NCBI GenBank assembly: GCA_022749755.1
Contig: CM040440.1
Coordinates: 11,209,269 to 11,273,268, forward strand
Reading direction: 5' to 3'
DNA length: 64,000 nucleotides
Source of the DNA: Azadirachta indica
Taxonomy: Eukaryota > Streptophyta > Magnoliopsida > Sapindales > Meliaceae
The position numbers and the translations under genes were made by a program. Below the pieces are notes generated by a model. It did no database searches. It was not told where the DNA came from and saw only the letters and a program-made list of their open reading frames with translations. Positions 37,761 through 47,772 of this stretch are shown piece by piece. The first letter of the stretch is position 1. Each line of letters starts with the position of its first letter.

Positions 37761-38559
37761 TTGTTTTGGAGATATTGAGGAAATGAAATTGGTAGCATAT
37801 ATGGTGGAGGTGATACAACTTTTTTCAGAAGAGTAGATGCTTAATGTAGCAACTTTAAAGGACTTGTTTCCTTAAAAATGTTGGTGGTGCTTTCATTTTG
37901 CTCTTTATAATTCTTATCCTTTATTTTTTCTTGATTTAATAGTAAAGACTCATGTTGTGCACCCATTGGTTCTTTAAACTTGCCTTATGGTTCTTCAAGT
38001 TGCTTTTCATTTCTAAGTGTAATGACCTTACTTGCTCTATTGGATTTATTTCGATATTACTTGGTAATGATCCTTGTTGCCTTTCCATCAACAAACTTTC
38101 CATTTGCCCATTTGCACCTCAAGATTCAAAATGGATGCCGTTTGATTTTGAAAAGTCATCTCGATCTTTATCATAAACTTGGAAGTGTTTATAGTGAGTT
38201 GAGCAAAGGCTTCTTCTAAGTTAACTTTCTTCTCTTGAGGTTAAAATCTAGGTGGTAGTCTTATAGCATTATGGTTGTTCCTCCAAGAAAAATAAGGATG
38301 ATTTCATCATCATTAATTGTAGGTGTTAGAGTAAGGATTATTCTATTATTGATTATAATTTCTAACGTATTGAACTTGTTCTGAAGATGAAGAAGCAAAC
38401 GAATTACCAACTTGAAAACCATTACCACTACAGAGCTCATAAACCACTAGTGAAGTATGAATGACATTTGCTATCATGGCTCCAAGTTACTTAGTTATTG
38501 TAGTTAGTTGAGCAGTGAGTGTAGTAAGGTTGTCTACCTCATAAACTCCAAGTCCTTTT

Positions 38560-39330
38560 TTGATATCAAGTGTTTCGTTGGCCATTGGTAAGCATTAGCA
38601 GCCATTTCTTCCAACAAGTTATAATCCTTATGAATAGTTTTCTACATTAACGCACCTTTTGCTGCTGCATCTACAAGCATTCTTGTTGAACTCTCAAACC
38701 ATTGTAGAATCTTTGAACTTAAAGTCATTTAGGTAAGCTAGGGTATAGGCATCTTCTCATCATGTCCTTATATCTCTCCCACACCTAATATAATGACTCT
38801 ATATCATGTTTAAAAAAAGTGGTGATGTTATTCTGCAACTTTGCCATCTTTGCTAGAAGGAAAAACTTTGCCAAATCATTCGAAGTAGTGATAGTTTCGG
38901 GAGGAAGTGAATCTGACCAACTCTTCACCTTATCCCTCAGTAAAAATGGGAATAGCCTAAGCTTTACCCCATCATCCAACATATTGTTATGCTTGAAAGT
39001 GTCATAAATCTCTAAGAAGTTTACAATGTGGGCGTTCGGATCTTCATGTGGTAACCCACTGAACGAAACTAAGGTCTGAATCATCTAAATAATGGCTAGA
39101 TTGATTTCAAAGTTGTTTACTTGAAGTGCGGGTTTCTTTATGCTAGTTGAAAGCTCTATTAAGTATTAGGATAACATAATCCTGTAAAGCTCTTTGTTCT
39201 TCAGCTCCAACATTATCCCCAAGGTTTTCTTTCATGGCGCTAATTTGCAACTGTCTTGATGCTTGTCTCTTCTCTTTCTAATTTCTTCAACGAGTCCGCT
39301 GAATCTCAAAATTGAAAGGTAGTAAAATGC
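38560..39330 (-). pseudogene. Gypsy gag relic (Retrotrans_gag)
   Basis: Minus strand: PALQVNNFEINLAII near 39100-39130, then MIQTLVSFSGLPHEDPNAH, FLEIYDTFKHNNM, LRLFPFLLRDKVKSW, SLPPETITTSNDLA and LQNNITTFFKHD (38785-39084). Left of that, NLLEEMAANAYQWP-like words occur out of frame near 38590-38640. The capsid-forming gag domain is thus complete in order but carries a stop after NNFEINLAII and later frameshifts. Confidence 0.88.
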
Positions 39331-39439
39331 TACTCCCTACTTTTCTTATGTACTAAAGGAAACATCTAAAATAAAAACAAAAATTAACTTCAAATTAAAT
39401 TCAAAATTAATCCAAATCGATACTAAACAAATTTAACAT

Positions 39440-39457
39440 TCTCTAGCAACAGTGCCA
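39440..39457 (-). other. Primer-binding site, tRNA-Asp type
   Basis: The minus strand reads TGGCACTGTTGCTAGAGA, close to TGGCGCCGTTGCCGGGGA used by Athila-like elements (four differences). It lies 6 bp inside the right LTR, which fixes that LTR as the 5' LTR and the element as minus-strand. Confidence 0.88.
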
Positions 39458-39463
39458 TAAACT

Positions 39464-40873
39464 TGTTGTATGCTTTTGTAAAGCAATTGCATGTTATCAT
39501 TAACAAGTAACATATGATAAGTAAAGTATCGTTCTCATGAGGAATGTTAATCTAATAAGTATTGAAGGTATTAATTCTAAATTTATTTGAAAAGAAGATT
39601 ATCCATTGAGAGAAAAAACAAACTCAACTAAAAATTAATAAACAAACAACCAAATAAGGAATCTAATGAAGATAATATCTAGGGCTAATAATTTAATCTT
39701 ATTTACCCACACTATTTCTTCAAGTTATATTATTCTGATCAATCACCCATATTACTAGTGAAATTACTCTATCCTATTTGACAATCTCTCTCATGATCAG
39801 TTGAAATTATTTCACGTTTAATCATTTACTATATCTTTATGTAAATATTAATTAAACGGAAATGCAGTACGAGCAATAGTAACTATCAATGACACTACAT
39901 ATACTATATTAGTACATTTTTATTTAATATACAATTTATGCTATTTGTCACACGATCTAAACGCGATAACTACCTCTCAATATTTATCGATTCATAGTTT
40001 ATTTCATTAATGGCCAATTAATCAAATGCATTAAATTCATGACAAATATACAATATGATATTTATAATCAGGAATAATATAATTGAAGAAATCAGATGTT
40101 TTCAATTGATCAAATCATTGTCCTAGAGATTAGATTTAGCCAATCAAGAGTAAGAGTTCAAATCTAAACGTCAAGAATTCAACAAATGATAGCATAATTT
40201 CAATAATCACAATATTGTTCAATTCAAAACAAAATAACTCAAGATAAAACTAGGATTTAAGAGCCTTGATCTTAAAGATTCCATGCTTCCATCCATCCTT
40301 TTCTCTAATTTTAGCACTCCCTCTCTATAGATTTCTTTTTATCCCTCTCTTTTTTCCTTCTCACTCAAGAAATCCATTTTCTAAAAGTGGCTGTCGTGGC
40401 CTTCCTTAAAACATAAAAACTTAATTCAGACCTAAATCAAGCCATCAACATAATCCTATAGCTCAAATTTTATCCAAGAATAGTCATCTTTATGTCTAGG
40501 TGGTGCGGAGGCATAAGGCTGACAAAAGGGATGGCGCAGTCGTGCCATGGATTCTGCTTAAAGGTAGAATGTATGGCATGGGCGCACCATGGTTTAGTGC
40601 AGACATGCCATGCATAGCTGCCCTACTTTGAAATTATTGTAGATTGGTCCTTGAAGGCTTGTACTTTGGTCCCTAAAAATCTTGCGTTTTGGTCTAAATC
40701 CTTCTCTGGACTTCTTCATTATTTCCTTTTTAAGCTGAATTCACCTTAGATGACCATTTTCTAATATTCTTGGACAAGGGTACTCAAATTCATTAACTAT
40801 TAACAAAACTTGAGGATTTACAAAATAATTCGAGTCTAAAAGTGACTGATAAGCATATTTTACTCACTAATCA
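39464..40873 (-). repeat. 5' LTR of the Athila-like element
   Basis: It starts TGTTGTATGC and ends CACTAATCA on the plus strand and pairs with 30544-31987. The inner border is set by the PBS, the outer border by the ATGAT target repeat and resumption of the PPR frame. Confidence 0.9.
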
Positions 40874-41545
40874 ATGATATTTCATGGATATCTATGATCA
40901 ACATTTATGTTAGGACTAATAGACCTCAAAAGGCATTTGAGTTGTTCCAAAGTATGTAGCTTAATAATGTCAGATCGAATGAGTTTACACTTGTTAGCTT
41001 GTTAAAAGCACTTATAGAACTAGGGAGTCCAAAATTGGATGGTTGGATTCATGACTTTGCTCTTGAGAATAGGTTTGAGCTTGGGGTTTACCTAGGGACT
41101 GCTCTTATTAATATGTATACCAACTGTGCGTGGTAGCTTGGAAGATGCTAAGAAAGTGTTTAACAAGATGAAAATCAAGAATTTTAGCTACTTGGAATTT
41201 TATGATTAGTAGCTTGGGTGTCCATGGACATGGAGAGGAAGCTTTCAATATATGGAGGCAAATATTCAACCAGATGCAATCACTTTTATAGGTGTTTTAT
41301 GTGCTTGTGTAAATACAAATAATGTAAATAAGGGTTATAGGTACTTCCAACATATTAGAGAACATTATGGCATCGGATTTATTTTAGAACACTAGATTTG
41401 TATAATTGAACACTATATAATCATGCCAACATGGAAGATAAGGCTTGCAAAGTGCTAAAAACCATACCATAGAAGTTGAATGATGATAAGAAGTAGCATT
41501 GTTGACACTTAACACCATGCAGAGAAATTGAATGAGAATACAAGA
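40874..41545 (+). pseudogene. PPR protein relic, 3' part
   Basis: From 40879 the frame resumes: ISWISMINIYVRTNRPQKAF, an in-frame TAG, then NEFTLVSLLKALIELGSPK, WIHDFALENRFELGVYLGTA and INMYTNCA. A frameshift near 41130 is followed by SLEDAKKVFNKMKIKN, GVHGHGEEAF, IQPDAITFIGVLCACVNT and YRYFQHIREHYGI, then E-motif-like EDKACKVLKTIP near 41435. It is a PLS-type repeat array ending in an E region. Joined to 30060-30543 it makes one gene relic. Confidence 0.87.
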
Positions 41546-41599
41546 TTTCTAAGGCTAAATATCGTACCAAAAAAGCTGAATGAGAATACAATAATTTCA

Positions 41600-41860
41600 T
41601 TACTAAATCTGAATATTGACGAGAGTGTTGCTAGTATTGATAAAATATTTCACTGGGTTACCAACGAGAGACATTGCTTGGGAGGCTCTTTATACTATTT
41701 GCCCCAATATCTACTCTGGTGCTTCAAGTAAGAGGTGGGCTGACTTCAGTGGATATTTCTTATAGTTTAAAAGCATTCAATGCTCCAGACCTGTTACAAT
41801 ATTTGAGAAAGGAGTTGTATATTGAAGTTCAGCCTCCAAGCAATATAACAACCTGATTAT
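41600..41860 (+). other. Unidentified coding-like remnant
   Basis: Overlapping plus-strand frames look more protein-like than background (VRGGLTSVDISYSLKAFNAP and LLQYLRKELYIEV near 41725-41840; LPTRDIAWEALYTICPN in another frame). I do not recognise a family. It may be more of the PPR locus or another gene's last exon. Confidence 0.25.
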
Positions 41861-42058
41861 CAAAAGCTTTATGTAGATATTATCTTTATGTAGATAAAAA
41901 TCTAGACAAGAAATTAAAAATAGAAATTTACTGTATATGTGTCAGTTGTTTTCGTTTTTAAATTTATGTCAGTGAGATTATTATTTTACTTTTAAAAGTC
42001 AAACTTTTCTGCTAACGATTAGATGTAATAAATAATTTTTGAAACTATAAGAAGGTTT

Positions 42059-42266
42059 TTAGGTATGGGTATCGGTTTTTTCCCACTCATCCTTCTTAAA
42101 AATTGTGATTATCGTGGAGATATCGTTCACAACTAAGGCATCCAATGCAAATTGATATTGGGCCTCGAAAAGAGCACGACTCAGAATCACGGCCCGGATC
42201 CATGGAGATAACGTAGCATCCAATAATGGAGCAAATGGTCCTCTCTGAAGCTGATTCACCTAGAGT
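42059..42266 (-). other. Unidentified exon-like fragment
   Basis: On the minus strand a TTACACTCTAG acceptor-like sequence at about 42267-42277 is followed by an open frame. It reads NQLQRGPFAPLLDATLSPW, IRAVILSRALFEAQYQF and LDALVVNDISTIITIF, then stops near 42059. Composition is protein-like and GC is higher than the flanks. No partner exons were recognised in the next kilobase upstream. Family unknown; it could be a terminal exon or a captured fragment. Confidence 0.35.
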
Positions 42267-43238
42267 GTAATGACACGTTTTAAAATTAGTGTTTGATTAA
42301 AATTTTCAAAAAATTGAAATAAAAATCATTTAACATTTTCTGAAAGAGAGAAAGTATCCGACTTTAATTCAACAACTTCAAACTGTCACTTGGATACTTA
42401 TGAATAAACAGAAGCCACACAAAAAGTCTTTGTGACCCTTGATTTCAGGCACTGTTGATGGAAAATGCCTACAGTCAAGTCCGAAGACCTGTAAAAGTTT
42501 CTAGATGATTAAGATCAATTGATTAGCATTATTTAGTTAATTTGTAGCTCCTTTCCTTTCAGTTATTCTTAGGAAGGAAGCATGGAACAAATTTGCATCA
42601 GGTTAGAAGGATGTTTTCCCAGGTTTATGTTCTTAAATTAGAAAGGCGAGATATATATATATATTGATATGAGAATTAATTACAAGTTCTGAATCGGTAC
42701 TTGATACAAATCTTTCGCAGATTAATTAGCTTTTCATTTTAAAATTGCTCAATCTACTCTGTGGTTGAAGATGATTGGTAAGAAATTGAGATTATATGAC
42801 ACAAACAGAGACTCATTTTATTATATGACTGATAACTTAAAAGACAATTTACACATACATTGACCACATTACACACTGGTAATAATAAAAGCAAAACTCA
42901 AAGCAAAACATGAAAACACAACACTCCAACTCGATCTGACTGTGTCACCATAATACACCTGCATCACAGAGACAACAGACGCTTCCATTAGTAATTAACC
43001 CAGTAATTAAACCATTATTACACATTTGCATTATTTTATAATTAATACCCAAAAACACCCATTACAGATTCTGTTTCCATTTGTAGTAAGCAAATTTCAG
43101 CTTCAGCACTCTCGTACCCACCATTTTCACCAGATCTTTCATTTCATCAACTTCCCAAATTTCATAAGTAAAAATCTCAGTAAAATTCTGACGTGCCAAA
43201 ATAAAGATGATCAATATCATTCATATTCATACCTATAG

Positions 43239-43258
43239 ATATATATATATATATATAT
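43239..43258. repeat. (AT)n microsatellite
   Basis: An AT dinucleotide run lies just beyond the dehydrin stop codon, within its probable 3' UTR or immediately downstream. Confidence 0.9.
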
Positions 43259-43274
43259 GCAGATGATGTGTCAT

Positions 43275-43598
43275 CTAATCACTGTCGCTGTCACTGCTGC
43301 TGCTGTGACCATGTTCGTGGCCCTCCTTCTTCTTCTTTTCCTTCTTCTTCTTCTCCTTGTCTCCATGGCCCTCGCTGTGCCCTTCTCCATGGAGTTTGTC
43401 CTTGATCTTGTCGACCACACCCTCCTTGTGCTCTCCCTTGTGCTCACCATGGTGCTCTCCCTTGTGCTCACCATGGTGCTCTCCCTTGTGCTCAACGTGG
43501 TGCTGCTCCCCCTTGTGCTCCTCCTTCTTGTGCTCGTCTTCCTTCTTGTGGCCTCCCATGTGGAGGGTTTCCTCGATCTTGTGCATAAATCCCGCCAT
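43275..43598 (-). CDS. HIRD11-like: SKn/KS-type dehydrin, HIRD11-like
   Basis: An intact single-exon frame encodes 107 residues, near the usual size of this dehydrin class. It starts MAGFMHKIEETLHMGG (residues 1-16), a conserved amphipathic opening. A His/Glu/Lys repeat block built on GEHHGEHK covers 33-57. A K-segment-like KEGVVDKIKDKLHGEG lies at 58-73, a Lys/Glu-rich charged tract at 81-92, and a terminal Ser-Asp S-segment SSSSDSDSD at 99-107. There is no signal peptide. KS dehydrins are disordered cytosolic/nuclear proteins that protect enzymes and membranes during drought and cold. His-rich members bind Cu/Zn/Ni ions and limit radical formation, and the S-segment is a CK2 phosphorylation target. 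Family roles are established for homologues; for this gene they are inferred. The ATG is in good context (AAAATGGCG). Confidence 0.94.
   Translation of the reverse strand: MAGFMHKIEETLHMGGHKKEDEHKKEEHKGEQHHVEHKGEHHGEHKGEHHGEHKGEHKEGVVDKIKDKLHGEGHSEGHGDKEKKKKEKKKKEGHEHGHSSSSDSDSD
43431..43502 (-). repeat. 24-bp in-frame tandem repeat in the dehydrin
   Basis: Three head-to-tail 24-bp units (43431-43454, 43455-43478, 43479-43502) encode the octapeptide repeat of GEHHGEHK type. The first two are identical; the third has two changes. This inflates the His-rich block and also creates long open frames on the other strand that are not genes. Confidence 0.93.
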
Positions 43599-43668
43599 TT
43601 TCTTTTGCTTTCTTCTGGTTTTCAGCGAATGAGTTTCTTATCTTGGTGCGAGGGAAGTTGCTGTTCTT

Positions 43669-43684
43669 GGTTTCCTATTTGTAG
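43669..43684 (-). promoter_or_regulatory. Possible TATA-like element for the dehydrin
   Basis: The minus strand reads CTACAAATAGGAAACC about 75 nt upstream of the ATG. ACAAATA is a weak TATA match; if used, the transcript would have a 5' UTR of roughly 45 nt (rich in CAA/GAA). A low-confidence inference. Confidence 0.35.
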
Positions 43685-43778
43685 GCTCAAAAAGGATTAG
43701 AATAATAATTAATTGTTTTTTTTTTTTAATTAGGAAAGCTTATCCACTGTTTGGTTCTTTTACCTAATGACCGCAATT

Positions 43779-43784
43779 ACGTGT
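43779..43784 (-). promoter_or_regulatory. ACGT-core (ABRE-like) site
   Basis: TACGTG on the plus strand (CACGTA on the minus strand), about 180 nt upstream of the dehydrin ATG, followed by a GC-rich patch CGCGGCGCG. It is a second ACGT-core candidate for bZIP/ABF binding. Confidence 0.5.
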
Positions 43785-43898
43785 ACGCGGCGCGTTGGAT
43801 TTTTTGCATCTGGAAGATATTACAAACAGAGCATTGCATCAGAGGGACCCGCACTGCATTATTGAATTTAATTAAAAAAATACCGATATTCATGTCTT

Positions 43899-43911
43899 GC
43901 CGACACGTGTC
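43899..43911 (-). promoter_or_regulatory. Overlapping DRE/CRT core and G-box/ABRE
   Basis: GCCGACACGTGTC combines GCCGAC (DRE/CRT core, CBF/DREB site, 43899-43904) with the palindromic ACACGTGT (G-box/ABRE, 43903-43910). They share two bases about 300 nt upstream of the dehydrin ATG. Both elements control cold- and ABA-responsive dehydrins in plants. The sites are seen directly; the regulation is inferred. Confidence 0.72.
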
Positions 43912-44059
43912 AGAGAGGTGGTTAACACCTTTGGATAGTAACATTAATTGCAATCTGAAAACAAAGATTAAATGCAAATATGACAACAATATTCATGAAA
44001 TAAATACTACCTTTTCATCTGATATTTTCTTTGGAATTTATAAAAAAGATATGTAAATT

Positions 44060-44490
44060 GAAATACTACCTTTTCTCTTTATGTAGTTCTCTGATTATTA
44101 TTTTGAAGGTAGGATACCGAGATTTCGTAGCTCAATCTCAGTGCTTCTAGTTTACTTTTGTTTGTTTCAATTCTTCATACCATTATTGTTGTTGAAAAAT
44201 GTCACAGTTTTATACAAATAAATTGGTGGACACCATTGCTATGCTTTCTTTGGCTTTATTTGTTAGTTGCAAAGTTAAAATTAGTTTGGTATTCTTTAAA
44301 CTAGCCATCTTGTTGATGCGTCAAAGTCTATATATAGCAAAATCTATCTAGGACTTAAAAGCAATTTTCTTAGAGGTGTAGGGAGTTAATGTTATTACCC
44401 TAGGGACAATTATATGCAGGTTGATGGTTCAATATCCTTATTTGAGTGGAGTGGGTGGAATGGGTTGATGTCTTAAGTTTCTTTAGTATA
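44060..44490. other. Intergenic, no recognisable feature
   Basis: No coding blocks, element ends or repeats were found beyond the array that starts near 44495. Confidence 0.35.
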
Positions 44491-44494
44491 GAAT

Positions 44495-44605
44495 AAACAT
44501 TTGTTGTTGTTTCTATAATATGTAATAAGAATTTATTTATGTTTCTATAGTGTAGATAAGAATTTGAGCTATTTATATAATGTGAATAAGAATTTGTTAC
44601 TTTCT
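44495..44605. repeat. Degenerate ~31-bp minisatellite
   Basis: About four diverged units built on 'TTCTATA.TGT..ATAAGAATTTG' (starts near 44484, 44510, 44542 and 44574). The middle two are the most alike. Confidence 0.65.
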
Positions 44606-44929
44606 TCAAGAGATTTATCGTATCACCACTATAACATCCCTTTTGAGCATTCTCTTCATGTTTTCTAATTTATTTCAATGTCTTTGCCTTTGCTTTCTTT
44701 GCAAATCTATTGATATTTTAGTGCGGAATACGGAAAAAGCTTTGACTTTGGCGAAAACAATGGAAAAATGGTCTAATGCCAAAAGGGAACGGCACCAGAG
44801 ATTATATCTCTTGTTTAGGGATGCCTCTATTTAATACATCTAATCTCCTTGATGATGTTGGTTAATGAAGGATCTATTGTTCTAAACCCAAACTTTAAAG
44901 GGAAATCTATAGTTGCAATTGAAAAAAAA

Positions 44930-45033
44930 TATTTCTATGTAGCTCCTAAAAATAATATGCCACTAAAAAATAATAAAAATATGTATAATATAATCTAATT
45001 TAATAATAACCACAGAGCATAGTATAAATGTAA
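44930..45033. repeat. Dispersed repeat, left part of the interrupted copy
   Basis: Collinear with 26855-27000 ('atgtagct.ctaaaaataat', 'aataaccacagagcat'). It continues on the far side of the inserted element at 47773-47960, matching 27000-27110. Confidence 0.7.
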
Positions 45034-45380
45034 GGGAAATTTAAGTTTTTCCCTATTAGATCAAAACTTACTCAATTTCTCCTATGTTGAAAAAATAAAG
45101 GTCTAAAAACTTCATGTTGTTAAAATGATAAAGAGAGAAAATGACTTTTTAAAGTTATTTTGGTCTTATCCGCTAAGAGAAGTGACATGCGGACAAAAAT
45201 TGACATAGATCTGATTAGAATGTGACATTTTCTAGTAAAAATAAAAGAAAATTTCCTCTCCATCCAATTAATTAATTTGTATGAATATATTATTTAACAA
45301 AATAATGTAAATTTTATAGTATTATATATTTTAGATAACTATTAATTAATTTGTAAATATTCAAATAATTTAAATTTTTA

Positions 45381-45798
45381 GAGAAAAGGACATCCAAGTC
45401 CCCAAGGTTTGGTTTGTTGGGTATGTTAATCCTAATAATTTAAAATATGTTCATAAAGATCTCAATTTATTTAAAATAACAATTTTACCACATCAATAAT
45501 AACAAACTATCATAATTGTATTACAGTATATTTTATTTATAAATTAATATTTATTTATGATTTATTTTATTTATTTAAATATACTAGAAAATAATATTAT
45601 GACTTATTTTATTAATCTATTTTTGATAAAATGTTATATTTTATCAAATTTTAATAATTTAATAGTTATTTTTGTTAATTATTGATGGGCTATAATTGTC
45701 ATTTTCAAATGAATTGAGACTTTTATAGGTGTTTTTAAAAATATTAGATCTAATCTTTCCAATAGGCCAAACTTTAAAGACTTTGATTTCTTTTTCCT
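45381..45798. mobile_element. Inverted-repeat MITE nested in the long-TIR element
   Basis: The two arms (about 100 bp each) are imperfect inverted copies. The left has GACATCCAAGTCCCCAAGGT and 'aagatctcaatttatttaaaat'. The right, reverse-complemented, has AAATCAAAGTCTTTAAAGTT and 'aaagtctcaattcatttgaaaat'. The core is AT-rich and short, so most of the element could fold into a hairpin. No clear TSD. Confidence 0.72.
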
Positions 45799-46258
45799 AC
45801 TATTATATTTCTAAATAAACGGTAATTAATTTATAAAATAGTTGAAAATATCTTTAAATTAAATCATAATTATCAATAACGATTTTAGCTTGCAAAATTC
45901 CGACAAATACCTAGAGCTACTACACTTTAATTAATAGTCACGTAAATCTATCTATTTCAAATCTGCAATTGATTGTTCGCGAAACACCATCAACACCATC
46001 AGAGGAAAAGGAAAAACCAATTAACAATTGTCCAACAAATGAAGTGCTTTTAACTCATTACAAAAGAAAAATTTTCAACTTTTAAGATTTAGCTACAAGA
46101 ATAGGAAGTTCAAAATTTCTCTACCATTACTAGTATTGTAAATTAATAGATTGAATGGCAATCCAATAACACAAATAATTTAATCAATAATACACAAAAT
46201 TCGATCAAATTAAATGAAAAAAATTATAAATTAACAATTAAAATACTAATAACACAAC

Positions 46259-46500
46259 TTAAAATAACATTGAGAGTCGAGGCATAAAATGAAGTAGCTT
46301 TCCCAACCCAGGTTCAAAAGCAGAGTATAACAAGGCTAATGGTCGTGGTGGCAGACATGGTAGAGGCAGATGGTGCTGGCAACAAGCTTGGTGGAGGTTT
46401 AACAAAGAGAGGTGAGAGACTGACAAGAGACATATAGGTGGAGGAGAAGAAAGAGAAGACAAGGGTGAGAGGTCGACAACAGAAAGAAAAGGCAAGTTTT
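46259..46500. other. Purine-rich, GC-richer tract
   Basis: A GGTGG/GAGGAGAAG-rich tract inside the long-TIR element. It leaves an open Pro/Leu-rich frame on the minus strand with no homology that I recognise. It may be captured host sequence. Confidence 0.3.
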
Positions 46501-46623
46501 AGATCTAGGGTTTCTTTTGATTTTAATTTGATTAATTTAAAATCATTTTAATTAAAACATTCACCAATTTTGCCTTTCTCATTGTAACACTAGAAAGAAA
46601 TAAAATAATTATTCTTATTTTTT

Positions 46624-47558
46624 AGGAAGAATGATATATGGACTCCCTTTTTTAAAATAAATATCAAACAATCATCGATATTGAAAAATATTTGTCAGTG
46701 AGATCCTTTTCATTATATTTTCTTTATTATAATAAAAAGGGTATAATAGTCATTATACCTTAAAATTAAAATTAAAATTAAAAAATTATTATTTGTTATA
46801 TTTGAGGATAAAATTTTCATTATGATTTAAAAATAAATTTAAAAAATAAATTATATAAAAACCCAAACTTTTTTCTTTCTTTTTTTTTTTCTCTCTCTCT
46901 TTCTTTTCTTCTTCTTCTTATTTATTTATTCTTTCTTTTTCTAGATTTGTCTTCTTCTTCTTCTTCTTCTTTTTCTTTCCAAATTTTTTTTCTTTCTTCT
47001 TTTTTTCTTCTTCTTCTTCTTCTTCTTCTTCTTCTTCTCTTCTCATCAATGGCACTGGAGATGGTGACAAGATTGAGGTCCATGGTTGGCATATGATGCA
47101 AATTATTGCTTTTTTTTTAATGGATAATTGCTTTTTTATTAATAAGTAAGATGATTTGTGTTAAGCTTATATGTTTTTTATCCATGGATAATGAAAGTTT
47201 TTTTTTTTTCTTTTTTTTTTAGGTTTTAAAGTTGGCTTCTTAGGTGAAAGGGTAAAGTATTTAATATTAATTTATTTTATTATTTTTTAACAAAAAAAGT
47301 ATTATATCATTTAAAAAATTTTTTTTTTACAATTTACTTATTTAAATTAATATTTTACAATTTAATTGCAAAATAACAAAAAATTACGAATAATTATAAG
47401 TTAGAAGGTTTTTTTTGTCATTTTAATAATCAAAGTCAATCAAAGCATTACAGTGATTGAAAAAAAATGTAATGGAAGAGGTCTCACTGACAAATAATTT
47501 TGTTTAAGTTGCTATTTGACATTTATTTTAAAATAGAGGTCCAATTGTTATTCTTCTC
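46624..47558. mobile_element. Second nested long-TIR element
   Basis: TIRs of about 100 bp: left AGGAAGAATGATATATGGA, 'ttaaaataaatatcaaa' and TTGTCAGTGAGATCC; right, reverse-complemented, GAGAAGAATAACAATTGGA, 'ttaaaataaatgtcaaa' and TTGTCAGTGAGACCT. Flanks ATTTTTT (46617-46623 and 47559-47565) are an exact 7-mer but of low complexity. The core has a long CTT microsatellite and a short GC-richer piece around 47050-47085. No transposase. Confidence 0.78.
46876..47040. repeat. (CTT)n / pyrimidine microsatellite
   Basis: A polypyrimidine stretch with long TTC/CTT runs (notably 46951-46968 and 47007-47038), in the core of the nested element. Confidence 0.93.
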
Positions 47559-47772
47559 ATTTTTTGTTTTAAATTATTTAATAAAGTTGTGAAAAAGACA
47601 TTTAATCTTAGACTCATTACACGCTAGCATCATTGAGGGTATTCTCGTAAAAGATCATATTTTTTGTTAAGATAACAAAAGATTCTTAATGGTAAAGGGA
47701 TTTCAGACTTTCCTGTAATAGGGGGAAAATTAAGTAGTTTTGGATCTAATAGGGAGAAATGTAATTTCTCCT

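Larger units (their letters stand above)
30544..40873 (-). mobile_element. Near-complete Athila-like Ty3/gypsy retrotransposon
   Basis: The 10.3-kb element has two LTRs (30544-31987 and 39464-40873), a PBS beside the right LTR, and gag, protease, RT, RNase H and integrase in order on the minus strand. A long non-coding region follows before the left LTR. ATGTT before 30544 and ATGAT after 40873 form a 5-bp TSD with one change. The host PPR frame resumes right after it, confirming both borders. Every domain has stops or frameshifts, so it is not autonomous. The LTRs differ by many substitutions and small indels, so the insertion is not recent. Athila-type placement is inferred from the tRNA-Asp-like PBS, long LTRs and gag style. 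Confidence 0.92.
45034..47772. mobile_element. 2.7-kb long-TIR DNA element with nested insertions
   Basis: The left end has 'TTTTTCCCTATTAGATCAAAAC' and the right end, reverse-complemented, 'TTTCTCCCTATTAGATCCAAAAC'. These are the same termini as the element at 21966-22920. Flanks AAATGTAA (45026-45033) and AGATGTAA (47773-47780) are an 8-bp TSD with one change. The uninterrupted relative at about 26990 confirms the insertion point. Two other inverted-repeat elements sit inside (45381-45798, 46624-47558). No transposase frame was found. hAT-like or Mutator-like by TSD size and TIR length. Confidence 0.82.

Noticed and set aside
43271..43495. Arg/Ser/Thr-rich minus-strand frame within the dehydrin
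   Set aside because: An overlapping shadow frame of the same repeat; it lacks an independent start context and any family resemblance.
43257..43700. 147-codon plus-strand open frame over the dehydrin, hydrophobic and repetitive
   Set aside because: It is the antisense of the dehydrin's 24-bp repeats and Lys/His-rich codons. The Leu/Val content follows from reading GAG/CAC/AAG codons backwards. The sense frame has all dehydrin landmarks.
46259..46495. Pro/Leu-rich minus-strand frame
   Set aside because: It lies in a purine-rich tract inside a transposon, has low complexity and no recognisable domain.
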